From Leptothermofonsia sichuanensis E412 (GTDB lineage Bacteria > Cyanobacteriota > Cyanobacteriia > Leptolyngbyales > Leptolyngbyaceae), in assembly GCF_019891175.1 (NCBI RefSeq), contig NZ_CP072600.1, positions 4,526,001 to 4,590,000 of the forward strand: 64,000 nucleotides of DNA, written 5' to 3'. Shown piece by piece: positions 34,800 to 44,396 of this stretch (its first letter is position 1; each line of letters starts with the position of its first letter). The translations under genes and the position numbers were made by a program. The notes under the pieces were generated by a model that saw only the letters and a list, made by a program, of their open reading frames with translations, did not search any database and had not been told where the DNA came from.

Positions 34800-35912
34800 A
34801 TGTCTAAGGGAACTACTCGACTCATCGCTGGGCTGACTCTGTCTGTCTTTATTGGAACCACTCAAACCTTGCCTGCGATCGCTCAAACCCAAGCGTCCCA
34901 GGTCACCCCCATTCGGAGTGCCGCTACTTCTCTGGTTGAGGATGCTTATACCCTTGGATCAGGGGATGTGATCAAGGTAGATAGCTTCGATACCCAGGAA
35001 TTGGTTCTGGAACCTCGCTATACCGTGCTACCCGATGGCACCGTCAATCTACCCTGGGTCGGAAATGTGGCGGTCAATGGATTGACGCTGAAAGGGGCCG
35101 CCGAAGTGTTGACCCAGCGGTACAGTCGCTTTATCCGCAAGCCAATTATCACAATTAGCCTGGTTGCTCCGCGTCCACTTAAGGTTGGGGTAATCGGGGA
35201 AGTGAACCGTCCCGGTTCTTACATCATCAGTGTTATCAGTAACGAAACCACCGTTGCCAGCCTCAATCAGCGCACGGGTGGTGATGGTGGTGGTGGCGCA
35301 AATCAGTGGCCCACTATTATCAAAGCCATTCAAACAGCAGGAGGAATCACCCAGTCAGCCAATATCCGTCAAATTCAAATCCGTCGCCCCCAAGAACCAG
35401 GGGTCGAACGAATGATTGATGTTGACCTCTGGAGGTTTTTGCAGACTGGAGAACTGTCTCAAGATGTCAGCTTGAGGGATGGCGATACAATCATTATTCC
35501 GAAGTCAACGACCTTAGACCCGGCTGAGATCACGCAAGTCGCAATCACAAATTTCTCCCCTGAGATCATTCGGGTGAATGTGGTGGGTGAGGTTGTGACC
35601 CCTGGTACCGTGCAAATTCGCCCCAGTTCTACCCTGAACCAGGGAATTATGGCAGCGGGCGGGTTTAAGCTGGGTCGCAACAAGAAAGAAGTTGAGTTGA
35701 TTCGTCTCAATCCTGATGGCACGGTGACCCGAAGAAAAATTCGGGTTGACCTGTCGAAGAGTTTAAGTGAACAGGATAATCCGCCGCTATACAATAACGA
35801 CATCATTGTTGTGAATCGCAACGCGATCGCTGGAATTTCGGATTTCTTGGGAGGTACCTTAGGCCCCTTCCTGGGGCTATTAGGAATTGTCAATATTTTT
35901 GGGGGTAACTAA
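34800..35912 (+). CDS. Wza-type polysaccharide export lipoprotein/periplasmic protein
   Basis: 370 residues from the ATG at 34800 (MSKGTTRLIAGLTLSVFIG), chosen because it begins a normal signal peptide ending near PAIAQ; the open frame reaches 34749. A polysaccharide biosynthesis/export domain follows (YTLGSGDVIKVDSFDTQEL, VLPDGTVNLPWVG), then SLBB-type repeats (VGVIGEVNRPGSYI, VNVVGEVVTPGTVQI). The C-terminus ends in a hydrophobic segment (FLGGTLGPFLGLLGIVNIF). I see no lipobox Cys. It probably forms the outer-membrane or periplasmic export channel with the following kinase-type protein, 86 bp downstream. Confidence 0.88.
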   Translation: MSKGTTRLIAGLTLSVFIGTTQTLPAIAQTQASQVTPIRSAATSLVEDAYTLGSGDVIKVDSFDTQELVLEPRYTVLPDGTVNLPWVGNVAVNGLTLKGAAEVLTQRYSRFIRKPIITISLVAPRPLKVGVIGEVNRPGSYIISVISNETTVASLNQRTGGDGGGGANQWPTIIKAIQTAGGITQSANIRQIQIRRPQEPGVERMIDVDLWRFLQTGELSQDVSLRDGDTIIIPKSTTLDPAEITQVAITNFSPEIIRVNVVGEVVTPGTVQIRPSSTLNQGIMAAGGFKLGRNKKEVELIRLNPDGTVTRRKIRVDLSKSLSEQDNPPLYNNDIIVVNRNAIAGISDFLGGTLGPFLGLLGIVNIFGGN

Positions 35913-35998
35913 CTGCACCATGCTTTCGGTTGAAGTTACCAAGAAATTGGGTTCAGGGTGCGCTATGGATGGATTTAGTAGGAGAGCGAGAGGTTAAT

Positions 35999-38314
35999 AT
36001 GAGCGCCGAAGAAAGTATCCAGGATTTGTCCCTCAATGGTTCCAGCAGACCCCTGGGATTGAACGATGAACTGGAGGGCGATCTGGTTGAGTCTCCCTCC
36101 AGGCAGCAGGGCTTAAATCTGGGCTTTATTGTCAGATTGGCACGCAGAAATGCTCTTTTGATTTCGGCGATCACCCTCGCGACCACTGGAGCAGCCGCGT
36201 TTTCAGCCTTTGGACCGCCTACCTACCAGGGGCAATTCAGCATTCTGGTAGAACCAATTACCTCCCAGGCGCGGTCAACCGATCCCTCTGCAATTTCTCG
36301 CGATCGCGGTGCTGAAAATGACACCGTAGACTATCCAACCCTGCTCCAGGTGCTTCAAAGCCCGGAACTGCTGTCCAAAATTGCGGGAGAAATTCAAAGT
36401 CGCTACCCTGATGTGACGGCAGGCACTTTACTCCAGGACATTGCCAGAAAGAATCTGGTGGTGCGGCGTCCTGGGACTAACATGATGGACACCGCCAAAA
36501 TTGTGGCAGTCTCCTACGAAGGAATTGACCCGGAGCGTGTTCAGTACATCCTGCAAAAACTCTCTGATGGGTTTCTAAAGTTCAGTCTCGAGTATCGGCG
36601 AACCCGAATTGGTGGTGGGATTCAATTTATCGAAGATCAGCTTCCGGGATTGCAACAGCGGGTCAATAATTTGGAAGCCGAAATTCAAGCCCTGAAGCAA
36701 CGCTACCGGATTACCGATCCAGTGGCTGAAGGGGCGGCTCTCTCCCGGCAACTCCAGGAAACCCAGGCTGCCCGCGCCAATGCCCAGCGGGAGTTAGCCG
36801 AGCAGCAAACCCTTTATGCCAACTTGCAAAGACAGTTGGGACTGACCCCAACAGAAGCTTTAGCGGCTGCATCCTTGAGTGAAAACCCTCGTTACCAGGC
36901 TTTACTCACCCAACTGAAAACGGTTGAAACTCAGATTGCAGTGAAAGCCGCCCGGTTTAATGAGGAAAGCCCTGTGATTGAGTCCCTGCGGGATCAGCAG
37001 CGAAATCTGATCGCTTTATTGAATGAAGAGTCGCAAATTAACCTGGGTGAAACCTCAACTGTACCAGTAGGCCCCCGGGTACTGGCTTTTCAAAACCCGA
37101 CTCGGATTGAACTGATCCGGCAATACGTCGCAGCAGGCAACCTTGTGCGCCAGTTGCAGGTTCGCAACCAGGCAGTTTCCCAGTCTGAAGCGTTTTTAGA
37201 CCAGAGACTTCAGCAGTTCCCTGCTATTTCACGCCAGTACAACGACTTGCAGCAGCAGCTAGATATGAGCACGCGCACGTTGAATCAGTTCTTGACACAG
37301 CGTGAAACCCTGCGAATTGAGGCGGCTCAAAAAGAAGTTCCGTGGACAGTCATTTCTCCAGCCACCATTGCCAGGGATGCCACGGGTAAACCCCTTGCCC
37401 AGCCAGTGAAGTCTGTCAGAAACCTGGCGATGGGGGCGATCGCCGGATTAATTCTGGGCTTTGCAGCCGCCTTGTTGAGAGAAAAACGGCAGGATATTTT
37501 CTATGGTGTTGAAGATATTCGAGGGGCGTTGAAACCTCAACTCTTAGGGTCCATCCCCTACAGGGAAGGGACAAATCAGATTATAAATCCTCTGGCCGGA
37601 AATTCGGACACCTTCTCAAAGGCATTCAACGCTTTGTATACCAATATCCGATTCTTGAAATCTGACCCGGTGCGATCGCTGGTAGTTGGGTCGCCTGGTA
37701 CGGGTGATGGCAAAACAACCATTGCACTGAACCTCGCTCTGGCGGCAGCTTCAATGGGTAGACGGGTGCTACTGGTAGATGGCAACTTGCGTTCTCCCCA
37801 TATCCATTCCCTGCTGGGTTTGTCTAACTCGATGGGGTTAAGTGAACTGCTGACGGAGAGGGTTCAGGTGAGTGAAGCCGTTCAGCGCTCGTCCCTGGAT
37901 AAAAACCTTTCGATTTTGACCGCTGGTCAGCCGTCGATAGACTCTATCAGAGCACTGGGAACGGCTGAAATGCAGCGGCTCGATCAGCGGTTGCGGTCTG
38001 AATTTGATCTGATTGTTTATGACACCCCTGACCTTTCCGAATTTTCAGATGCCAAGTTTCTGGCGGCTCAATCCGATGGTCTGTTGATGGCAGTGGGTAT
38101 TGGCAGAACTAAGCGATCGCAGACGGCTCAGGTTGTTGCAGAATTAAACCGCTTCCATCTGCCAGTATTGGGCATTGTCTCGAATCAGTCTGCTAAAAGT
38201 GCCACTGCTTCCTATGCCCAGGCACAGAGGGCACAGCATACCCAGGAACAAACCGCGATTCTGGAAAACCTGGGAATCTTAAAACCCGGATTGCCTACAT
38301 CTACAAAGCAGTAA
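35999..38314 (+). CDS. Wzz/Wzc-type chain-length regulator with BY-kinase domain
   Basis: 771 residues from the ATG at 35999 (MSAEESIQDL), which has AGAGG six bases upstream; the open frame from 35930 is unlikely. A Wzz domain with two membrane helices (about 60-85 and 480-500) flanks a coiled-coil-rich periplasmic region (PGLQQRVNNLEAEIQALKQR). The cytoplasmic ATPase has Walker A GSPGTGDGKTT near 564, A' VLLVDGNLRSP and B LIVYDTPD. The C-terminal tail (YAQAQRAQHTQEQ...) has one Tyr, not the usual Tyr cluster, so tail autophosphorylation may be reduced. It controls polymer length and export with the upstream channel. Confidence 0.88.
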   Translation: MSAEESIQDLSLNGSSRPLGLNDELEGDLVESPSRQQGLNLGFIVRLARRNALLISAITLATTGAAAFSAFGPPTYQGQFSILVEPITSQARSTDPSAISRDRGAENDTVDYPTLLQVLQSPELLSKIAGEIQSRYPDVTAGTLLQDIARKNLVVRRPGTNMMDTAKIVAVSYEGIDPERVQYILQKLSDGFLKFSLEYRRTRIGGGIQFIEDQLPGLQQRVNNLEAEIQALKQRYRITDPVAEGAALSRQLQETQAARANAQRELAEQQTLYANLQRQLGLTPTEALAAASLSENPRYQALLTQLKTVETQIAVKAARFNEESPVIESLRDQQRNLIALLNEESQINLGETSTVPVGPRVLAFQNPTRIELIRQYVAAGNLVRQLQVRNQAVSQSEAFLDQRLQQFPAISRQYNDLQQQLDMSTRTLNQFLTQRETLRIEAAQKEVPWTVISPATIARDATGKPLAQPVKSVRNLAMGAIAGLILGFAAALLREKRQDIFYGVEDIRGALKPQLLGSIPYREGTNQIINPLAGNSDTFSKAFNALYTNIRFLKSDPVRSLVVGSPGTGDGKTTIALNLALAAASMGRRVLLVDGNLRSPHIHSLLGLSNSMGLSELLTERVQVSEAVQRSSLDKNLSILTAGQPSIDSIRALGTAEMQRLDQRLRSEFDLIVYDTPDLSEFSDAKFLAAQSDGLLMAVGIGRTKRSQTAQVVAELNRFHLPVLGIVSNQSAKSATASYAQAQRAQHTQEQTAILENLGILKPGLPTSTKQ

Positions 38315-38338
38315 GAGATTTGCATGAATGTATGGTTG

Positions 38339-38428
38339 AATGGCGCTGACATAAGGGGTTAAAGATCTCCAACTTCTCGAAGAAGTTGGAGATCTGAGCG
38401 ATGATATCTGGCTTAATTTAGTGTCATT
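38339..38428. repeat. Family E palindromic repeat, copy 2
   Basis: The perfect 33-bp palindrome at 38363-38395 opens AGATCTCCAACTTCT and closes AGAAGTTGGAGATCT around CGA. It is followed by GGCTTAATTTAGTGTCATT, like copy 1 at 19470. It sits 24 bp past the Wzc-type stop and could end that transcript. Confidence 0.75.
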
Positions 38429-38772
38429 CATGTATGTTTTTTGGGTTTTATCCGGGTATTCTAGATTCAGGTTATTCGGTATTATATTTTCGTGTTTCGA
38501 TTTGATTCACTCCAGTGGTTTATGAAGGGAACCTTGACTGGTAATCTAAACTTAGAAAACCTAATTTGTGACGTTTTGTTGAAACACTCCAGAATTTGTT
38601 TAGCAGACTACCGGTGCTATGTCATGCCAAGAATCAGGGGTGATAGTCAGAGCTTGTGCGCGGAAGTGCTGCGAGCCAGAGTATCGCCTGAAAACTAAGC
38701 CGTGATCTGACTTCACAATATTGCTGAACAAGTAACGCCATGGGCAACTTTTTTAGGAACAAACCCCTCTCG

Positions 38773-38873
38773 TTTCCAGGCTTTGCCTGGAAATGCCCCA
38801 GTGAGGCTCTGCTTCATGCTAAACCTGGAAGCACAGCCTCCTTTCCTCCGTTACGAGGCAGAGCCTCGTAACG
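38773..38873. repeat. Palindromic cluster (TTTCCAGG and GTTACGAGGC dyads)
   Basis: TTTCCAGG/CCTGGAAA and CGTTACGAGGC/GAGCCTCGTAACG are two strong dyads about 55 bp apart. A diverged relative may lie at about 54590-54680. The remaining bases from 38429 to 39147 show no gene; the 68-codon frame at 38492-38698 lacks protein-like features. Confidence 0.55.
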
Positions 38874-39147
38874 AGGGAAAGCCGAAAATTTGGGCTTCCC
38901 TGAATGAGGAATCAGGGGTTTCAGGCAATAAGTTGCACATCGCATAAGTACTAAATAAGCAGGTGGTGGTGAATCAACTCAACTAATAACCTGGGAGTAG
39001 TTGTTGATGCATATTTTTGATGGTTCAATTTAATCGCTTGTTACCCTGGAACCTGGTAACAACGTTATGAGTACACGGTAATCGGGTACTCCAATTTTTT
39101 TAGCGGGTGCAGGATAAGGGTATAGGGTTTTGTGGTGATGGCTGGAG

Positions 39148-40425
39148 GTGGATGTTCAGCCCCCAGGATTGCAGGATGTCCAGCTTACGATTTTCCAACT
39201 TACGTTAGAGACTTCTTTGATGGCTTTGATTTTGGGTGTAATTTCGCTGGTGGCCGCCTTGGCACTGCTGGTTCCTGTTACGGTCCTTTTCATTGAATGT
39301 ATGGCAGCCAGTTTGGGAGGGCAGCCTCCAGTTTGGGAAGAGATGTTGCCCCGGCCATCGGTAGCCGTTCTGGTTCCGGCGCACAACGAAGCTCTCGGAA
39401 TCGGCCCGACGCTGACGACACTGGTTGCTCAGATGACTCCTCTGGATCGATTGATTGTCATTGCCGACAACTGTGAAGATGAAACGGCGACGATCGCTCA
39501 ACGGTATGGTGCTACTGTAATTGAGCGGCAGGATGCAACACGGCGGGGTAAGGGATACGCCCTTGATTTTGGCTTAAAAGCATTGTATCCATTTCCTCCA
39601 GACGTGGTTGTCATCATAGATGCGGATTGCCTGGTTGCACCGGGTGCGATTGAAACAATTGCCCGTCAGGCGATCACCTATCAGCGTCCAGTGCAGGCAA
39701 CTTATCTGATGGCTCGCCCAGAGCGACTGTCGTCGAAGACCGCCGTGTCTCTGCTGGCATTTACGATCAAAAATCTTGTGCGTCCGCTTGGGTTAAATCG
39801 ACTTGGCCTCCCCTGTCTGCTGACGGGAACGGGCATGGCATTTCCCTGGGGAATGATGGAGAAAATATCCCTTGCCACTGGAAATATTGTAGAGGATATG
39901 AAGCTGGCGCTTGACCTGGCTCTGGTTGGCTATCCACCAATGTTTTGCGCTGCGGCCAGGGTGACCGGAGCTTTACCCCAGCAAGATCGGGCAGCCAGAA
40001 GTCAGAGAACCCGTTGGGAGCACGGTCATCTGCAAATGCTGTTAACTCAGGGACCTCGCCTCCTGCATGCCTCCCTGCACAAGAGACGATTTGACCTGCT
40101 GGCGATGGCTCTGGATCTTTGTATTCCGCCGCTTTCTCTGCTGGTGATGCTGTGGTTAGTCGCAACTGTTGTGGCTGTGCTCGCTGGAATTTTCGGTGGA
40201 TCCTTGATTCCAGTATCCATTCTGGCACTGGAAGGACTGTTCATTCTGGTTGCCATTCTGGTGTCCTGGGCAAACCATGCCAGCGCAGAAATTCCCTTCG
40301 GGGCACTGCTGGCAGTCCCGTTCTACGTTATGTGGAAAATTCCGCTCTACCTCGCCTTCCTGGTAAAACCGCAGACCCGTTGGGTGCGGACGGAGCGCGA
40401 TCGCGCGGATACCTCTAACCTTTGA
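39148..40425 (+). CDS. Membrane-bound family 2 glycosyltransferase (processive type)
   Basis: 425 residues. One or two N-terminal helices (LILGVISLVAALALLVPVTV), then the GT2 core: VLVPAHNEALGIGPTL, VIADNCEDETATIA, DADC as metal site, VEDMKLALDL with the catalytic Asp, and QRTRWEHG, the QxxRW motif. Three further helices end the protein. The QxxRW motif marks processive or cellulose-synthase-like transferases that use a membrane-channel architecture. Sugar unknown. It follows the export genes on the same strand after an 833-bp gap, so it is probably its own unit. The last 11 bp overlap the convergent cysteine desulfurase gene. Confidence 0.85.
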   Translation: MDVQPPGLQDVQLTIFQLTLETSLMALILGVISLVAALALLVPVTVLFIECMAASLGGQPPVWEEMLPRPSVAVLVPAHNEALGIGPTLTTLVAQMTPLDRLIVIADNCEDETATIAQRYGATVIERQDATRRGKGYALDFGLKALYPFPPDVVVIIDADCLVAPGAIETIARQAITYQRPVQATYLMARPERLSSKTAVSLLAFTIKNLVRPLGLNRLGLPCLLTGTGMAFPWGMMEKISLATGNIVEDMKLALDLALVGYPPMFCAAARVTGALPQQDRAARSQRTRWEHGHLQMLLTQGPRLLHASLHKRRFDLLAMALDLCIPPLSLLVMLWLVATVVAVLAGIFGGSLIPVSILALEGLFILVAILVSWANHASAEIPFGALLAVPFYVMWKIPLYLAFLVKPQTRWVRTERDRADTSNL

Positions 40426-41596
40426 GACATCCGGTGCTGCCAGTGGTTTCTCGCAGAGATTGAATGGTTGCCATTGCCCATTCTGCTGCCCGGTCGATTT
40501 CAGCTTCGGTATTGAACCGCCCGATGCCAAACCGGATAGAAGCATGGGCTAAAGTGGCTGAACGCCCCAGAGCCTGAAGCACATGGGACGGGGCTACTTT
40601 AGCAGCGGTGCAGGCGGCTCCAGACGAGACTGCCATCACAGGTTGTAACCCCAGATGGAGTGCCTGGCCATTCACCCCCGCCACACTGATATTGAGGTTA
40701 CCTGCCAGTCTCCGGGTCGGGTGCCCATTCAGATACAGCCCGCCTGCGGATTGAAGCTGCTGCCAGAGGCGATCGCGCAGTCGAGTTAACCGCTGCGACT
40801 CATCCGCCATCTCTGCTAACCCCAGTTCCACTGCCTTTGCAAACCCAACAATTTGAGGGGTACAGAGTGTCCCGGAACGCAGCCCCCGCTCATGCCCACC
40901 GCCATGCAGTTGGGGTGCCAGCCTTACCCTGGGATGGCGTCGCCGGACATAGAGTGCTCCAACGCCCTTGGGTCCATATATTTTATGGGCAGTCAGAGAC
41001 ATCAGATCAATGTTCATTGTCTCTACATCGAGAGGAATTTTGGCGATCGCCTGAGCAGCATCCGTGTGGAAAAGAACCTGGTGCTCCCGGCAGCGCTTGC
41101 CAATCTCTGCCAGCGGTTGCAGAACCCCAATCTCATTATTGGCTGCCATTATCGAAACCAGGATCGTATCGGCTCTGAATGCCTGCTCTAACTCGGTCAG
41201 GTCAATCAACCCATCTGCCTGCACCGGCAGAAACGTGACCTCAAATCCGAGGGACTGCAAGTAACGGCAGGGATCGAGGACGGCGCTATGCTCTGTGATA
41301 ACCGTGATAATGTGGCGGCCTCGATTAAAGGATGCTTCTGCCACCCCCTTGATCGCCAGGTTATTTGCCTCTGTTGCCCCACTGGTGAAGATTATTTCTT
41401 CAGGAGTTGCCTGAATTGCGGCTGCCAGGATTTCCCTTGCCTGCTGCACAGCCGCTTCTGCTTCCCAACCATAACAGTGACCAGTACTGGCCGCATTGCC
41501 AAAATGCTCTGTGAAAAAGGGCATCATTGCCATCAACACCCGTCTATCCACGGGTGTTGTTGCATGACAGTCCAGGTAAATGGGTCGGTGTTCCAT
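40415..41596 (-). CDS. Cysteine desulfurase (NifS/IscS class)
   Basis: 393 residues from the ATG at 41596 (MEHRPIYLDCHATTP); an in-frame ATG three codons upstream is possible. Aminotransferase class V hallmarks are SGATEANNLAIKG, HTDAAQAI, the PLP Lys in SLTAHKIYGPKG, and the sulfur-accepting Cys in SSGAACTAAKVAPSHVL. It makes persulfide for Fe-S clusters or thiolation. No scaffold or regulator gene is adjacent. Which cyanobacterial paralogue this is cannot be decided here. Confidence 0.92.
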   Translation of the reverse strand: MEHRPIYLDCHATTPVDRRVLMAMMPFFTEHFGNAASTGHCYGWEAEAAVQQAREILAAAIQATPEEIIFTSGATEANNLAIKGVAEASFNRGRHIITVITEHSAVLDPCRYLQSLGFEVTFLPVQADGLIDLTELEQAFRADTILVSIMAANNEIGVLQPLAEIGKRCREHQVLFHTDAAQAIAKIPLDVETMNIDLMSLTAHKIYGPKGVGALYVRRRHPRVRLAPQLHGGGHERGLRSGTLCTPQIVGFAKAVELGLAEMADESQRLTRLRDRLWQQLQSAGGLYLNGHPTRRLAGNLNISVAGVNGQALHLGLQPVMAVSSGAACTAAKVAPSHVLQALGRSATLAHASIRFGIGRFNTEAEIDRAAEWAMATIQSLRETTGSTGCLKG

Positions 41597-41726
41597 CTCA
41601 ACCACGTATTGACGGTTACAAGTCCAGGTTCTTAATATTAGATTAAGATTAACAAGTGTAAAGATAATTTACGCCCATTCAAATCTAAATCCGCCCAGTT
41701 GTTCGGTTCTGCTAGTTGGCAGTGTT

Positions 41727-42578
41727 ATGTCTATTCTCCAAGGTTTTATCAGTCAGTGTTCCGCTCACTTTCCATTTCGCCCCGTAGGGCGATTCCTGAT
41801 CTCCGTGGTTTTCACCCTACTCGTTTGGATTCATCCATTGAGTGCATCAGCCGCCTATGCCTACAACAACCCGGAGTTGTTGCCTGAAACTCAAACCCCG
41901 GTCATTGATCTGGCAAAGGCTTTAAGCAGTTCCCAGGAAGAATCTCTGATTAAGAACTTAGAAGACTTTGAAAAGGAGACTGGTTGGAAACTGAGAGTGT
42001 TAACCCAGTTTGAGCGGACTCCTGGTATAGCCGTCAAAGATTATTGGGGGCTTGATGACCACAGTGTTTTACTCGTTGCTGACCCCCGTGGGGGTAATTT
42101 ACTCAACTTCAGTGTTGGGAATGATTTCTACCCTCTTCTGCCACGGACCTTTTGGATTGAACTGCAAACCCGCTTCGGCAACCAGTTTTTCGTGCGAGAG
42201 CATGGAGAAGATCAGTCTATTCTGGAGGCATTGAACTCGATTCAAACCTGTCTGCGGCAGGGAGGCTGTCAGGTAGTTCCAGGATTGCCCAGAGAACAAT
42301 GGATTCTGACTTTGATTACATCGGTGGTGGGAGGGTTAGTCTGCGGATTTGCTTCCCACCCGCGCAAAGAAGGAGAGATCATTGCCTGGCAATGGGTATT
42401 GATCTTCTCCCCTCTGTGGGGTATTTTGTTCATTGCGTTTGGGATTGGTCCGGTGGTTTCTCGGACAAGTGATTGGCTCCCGCTGTTTCGCAATTTTGCC
42501 GGTTTTCTGATGGGGGCACTGGTGGCGTATCTATCGCCTGTGGTGAATCGACCATCCACCCAGGACGAAGCGTCATAG
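41727..42578 (+). CDS. psb32: TPM-domain protein, Psb32-like
   Basis: 283 residues. A signal peptide (FLISVVFTLLVWIHPLSASAA) precedes the TPM domain: NNPELLPETQTPVIDLAKAL, GWKLRVLTQFER, DDHSVLLVADPRGG, FSVGNDFYPLLP. The C-terminus has two or three membrane helices (LTLITSVVGGLVCGFA, WVLIFSPLWGILFIAFGIG, FLMGALVAYLSPV). Psb32 protects photosystem II from photodamage and assists its repair, in the thylakoid lumen. Domain order and cyanobacterial context support the name. Single gene, divergent from the cysteine desulfurase gene. Confidence 0.85.
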   Translation: MSILQGFISQCSAHFPFRPVGRFLISVVFTLLVWIHPLSASAAYAYNNPELLPETQTPVIDLAKALSSSQEESLIKNLEDFEKETGWKLRVLTQFERTPGIAVKDYWGLDDHSVLLVADPRGGNLLNFSVGNDFYPLLPRTFWIELQTRFGNQFFVREHGEDQSILEALNSIQTCLRQGGCQVVPGLPREQWILTLITSVVGGLVCGFASHPRKEGEIIAWQWVLIFSPLWGILFIAFGIGPVVSRTSDWLPLFRNFAGFLMGALVAYLSPVVNRPSTQDEAS

Positions 42579-42654
42579 CAAGCCGACAGCAATCAAACCC
42601 AGGTCTACTAACCAGATACGCTGCTTGACCCTGAAGGTTAGTGCATTGCGGCAG

Positions 42655-42828
42655 AAGTTTTTCACCACAAAGGCACGAAGGAACACAACGTTTCTTAAAG
42701 CCTATCCGAAAACTTCCTCAGTCTGGAATTGAGCTTTGTCCATTGGGGCTTTTCGGATAGGCTTTTAGTGCGCCTGGTGTCTTTGTGGTTCAACCTGAAA
42801 CTGGCGGGTTATTTTCGCCAATCTGCAC
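42655..42828. repeat. Family C repeat with family A element nested in it
   Basis: TTTTCACCACAAAGGCACGA starts family C. A complete family A element with CCTATCCGAAAACTTCC and TTTTCGGATAGGC (42697-42767) interrupts it. The C arm then resumes with GTGTCTTTGTGGTTCAACC and ACTGGCGGGTTATTTTCG. The same nested arrangement and tail recur at 62.6-62.8 kb. Confidence 0.7.
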
Positions 42829-44047
42829 TAGTAGCTTGTCAAGAAAGAATTGAGGGATAGAGTCGCTTAAGTTTGATGCGAGCATCTTCAGTCGTAAATT
42901 GCCAATCAATGGTGCGAGATTGATCATTTCTGCGTTCTTCCCAAGCAGCAATTTCCCGTTTCAACGTATCTTGATCTGGGATGCGACGATCCAAGCACTG
43001 ACGGGCTAAAACACTGAGTTCAATTTCTGCCATGTTAAGCCAACTGCCATGTTTTGGTGTGTAATGAATCTCTAATTTGTCTAGAATCCGCTTGGCTTCT
43101 TGAGGTGCAAACGTCTCATACAAGGCAGATGGGTCATGAATATTGAGTTGGTCATGCACGATGGTAATCCATTCGGCATCGGGGTAACGCACATCCACCA
43201 GATATTTCATTTGTTTGGCATAGTCTTGTTTGGTGCGCCGTTCAGTGACTTCTACATGCCGCCATCCAGCTAAGGGTTCAGAAATCATGAAGAGATTACA
43301 GACCCCATTGCGTTCATATTCATAGTCATAGCGCTTCGGTTGACCGGGTTGGGGGGAGGGGAACTTGCGTTTCGAGGACTAATTGTTTGCTGGTTTCATC
43401 GAAACAAACGACCGGGTAGCGCGGGTCATAAGGGCGTGTATAAACGCTCAAAACATCTTCCATGTAGTAAACAAACTCGCCATTGGACTTCGGCGGAATT
43501 ACCCAGCATTCCTGCAACCAGGGTTTGAGTTCGTTTTTTTCAGCGTTTGCCGCACGGTTTCATGCGAAATGCTCTCTACATATCCCAACTCAACCAGTTG
43601 GTCTGCTAACAGGCGAACGCTCCATTTCCCTTGTCCTTCAGGAGTCTCGGCACACGCCAGCGCAATCAAATGCGCTTCTTGTTCGCCATCGAGTAAGCGG
43701 GGCTTGGTTCGACTTGGAGTTTGACGCCCTAAGGCAGCCTCTAAACTCTGTGCAACAAAGCGTTGCCGGACTCGTTCAATCGTAGATACGCTAATATCGA
43801 GTGCATCACTGATATCTTGATCCCGCCAACCGCCGCCTTCCTGGTTGATGTCAGCTTTCAGCAAAATTCGAGCATGATTGAGTTTATAAACGGATGTTTT
43901 TCCGGTTGTTGTCAGACTTTCTAAAGTCTCCCGCTCTTCACAGCTAAGGGCTACGATGTATCTCTTTTGGGGCATGGTTGGTAAGAGGTATCTGCCTCTC
44001 CATTCTCCCCTAATCTATCCATCAAAACAAAGTTGACAGACTACTAG
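42828..44047. mobile_element. IS630-family insertion sequence, about 1.22 kb
   Basis: The left end CTAGTAGCTTGTCAA and the reverse complement of the right end, CTAGTAGTCTGTCAA, form the terminal inverted repeats. Both ends sit in CTAG, matching IS630-type insertion at a TA. The right-hand CTAG is also the left end of the adjacent 109-bp MITE. One transposase gene, minus strand, now in three frames. Confidence 0.85.
42839..43975 (-). pseudogene. IS630-family transposase, two frameshifts
   Basis: Piece 1 (43975-43499) holds the helix-turn-helix N-terminus (WRDQDISDALDISVSTIERV). Piece 2 (43517-43326) holds the first catalytic Asp in VVCFDET. Piece 3 (43288-42839, extendable upstream through YDYEYERNGVCNLF) holds the second Asp in IVHDQLNIHD and the Glu in LNMAEIEL. 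The first break is at a run of seven A on the coding strand and needs a -1 shift, so ribosomal frameshifting is possible. The second, in a run of C at about 43345-43352, needs another shift. Two breaks make an active enzyme unlikely from this copy. Confidence 0.8.
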
Positions 44048-44152
44048 TGTTCCGCCAGGAAAATTTTGACCGGTCGCAGACCCTCAAAATTTAACTCCAA
44101 TCAGCCTTTCAGTATTCAGTTACCTGTCAAATTTAATTTGACAGACTACTAG
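44044..44152. mobile_element. 109-bp MITE (family D), copy 1
   Basis: Starts CTAGTGTTCCGCCAGGAAAA and ends AATTTGACAGACTACTAG. The last 15 bases (TTGACAGACTACTAG) equal the right end of the adjacent IS630-type element. A second 109-bp copy is at 59833-59941. It encodes nothing; probably moved in trans by the IS transposase. Confidence 0.8.
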
Positions 44153-44396
44153 AACGCCGGTACAGAAATCGGATTTCTTCTATCGGATGCCCAGGTTTCG
44201 TTGAATTTTTCACCAGAAATCCGATTTCTTGGAATTCTGAACCGATGCTCTAGAGGGTGTAGTTTCTGATCGATTCAGGCGAGCAAAGCTTTATCGTAAA
44301 GGGTTTACGGTCATTGGGCAGGAACCATAGATAGAATTTCCGGGTTTTGGGTATGAATTAGAGTAGATTCACAACAGGAACCCGGATCTGAATCTG

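Noticed and set aside
38492-38698. Plus-strand frame of 68 codons
   Set aside because: No homology-like features, no ribosome-binding site, lies between repeats.
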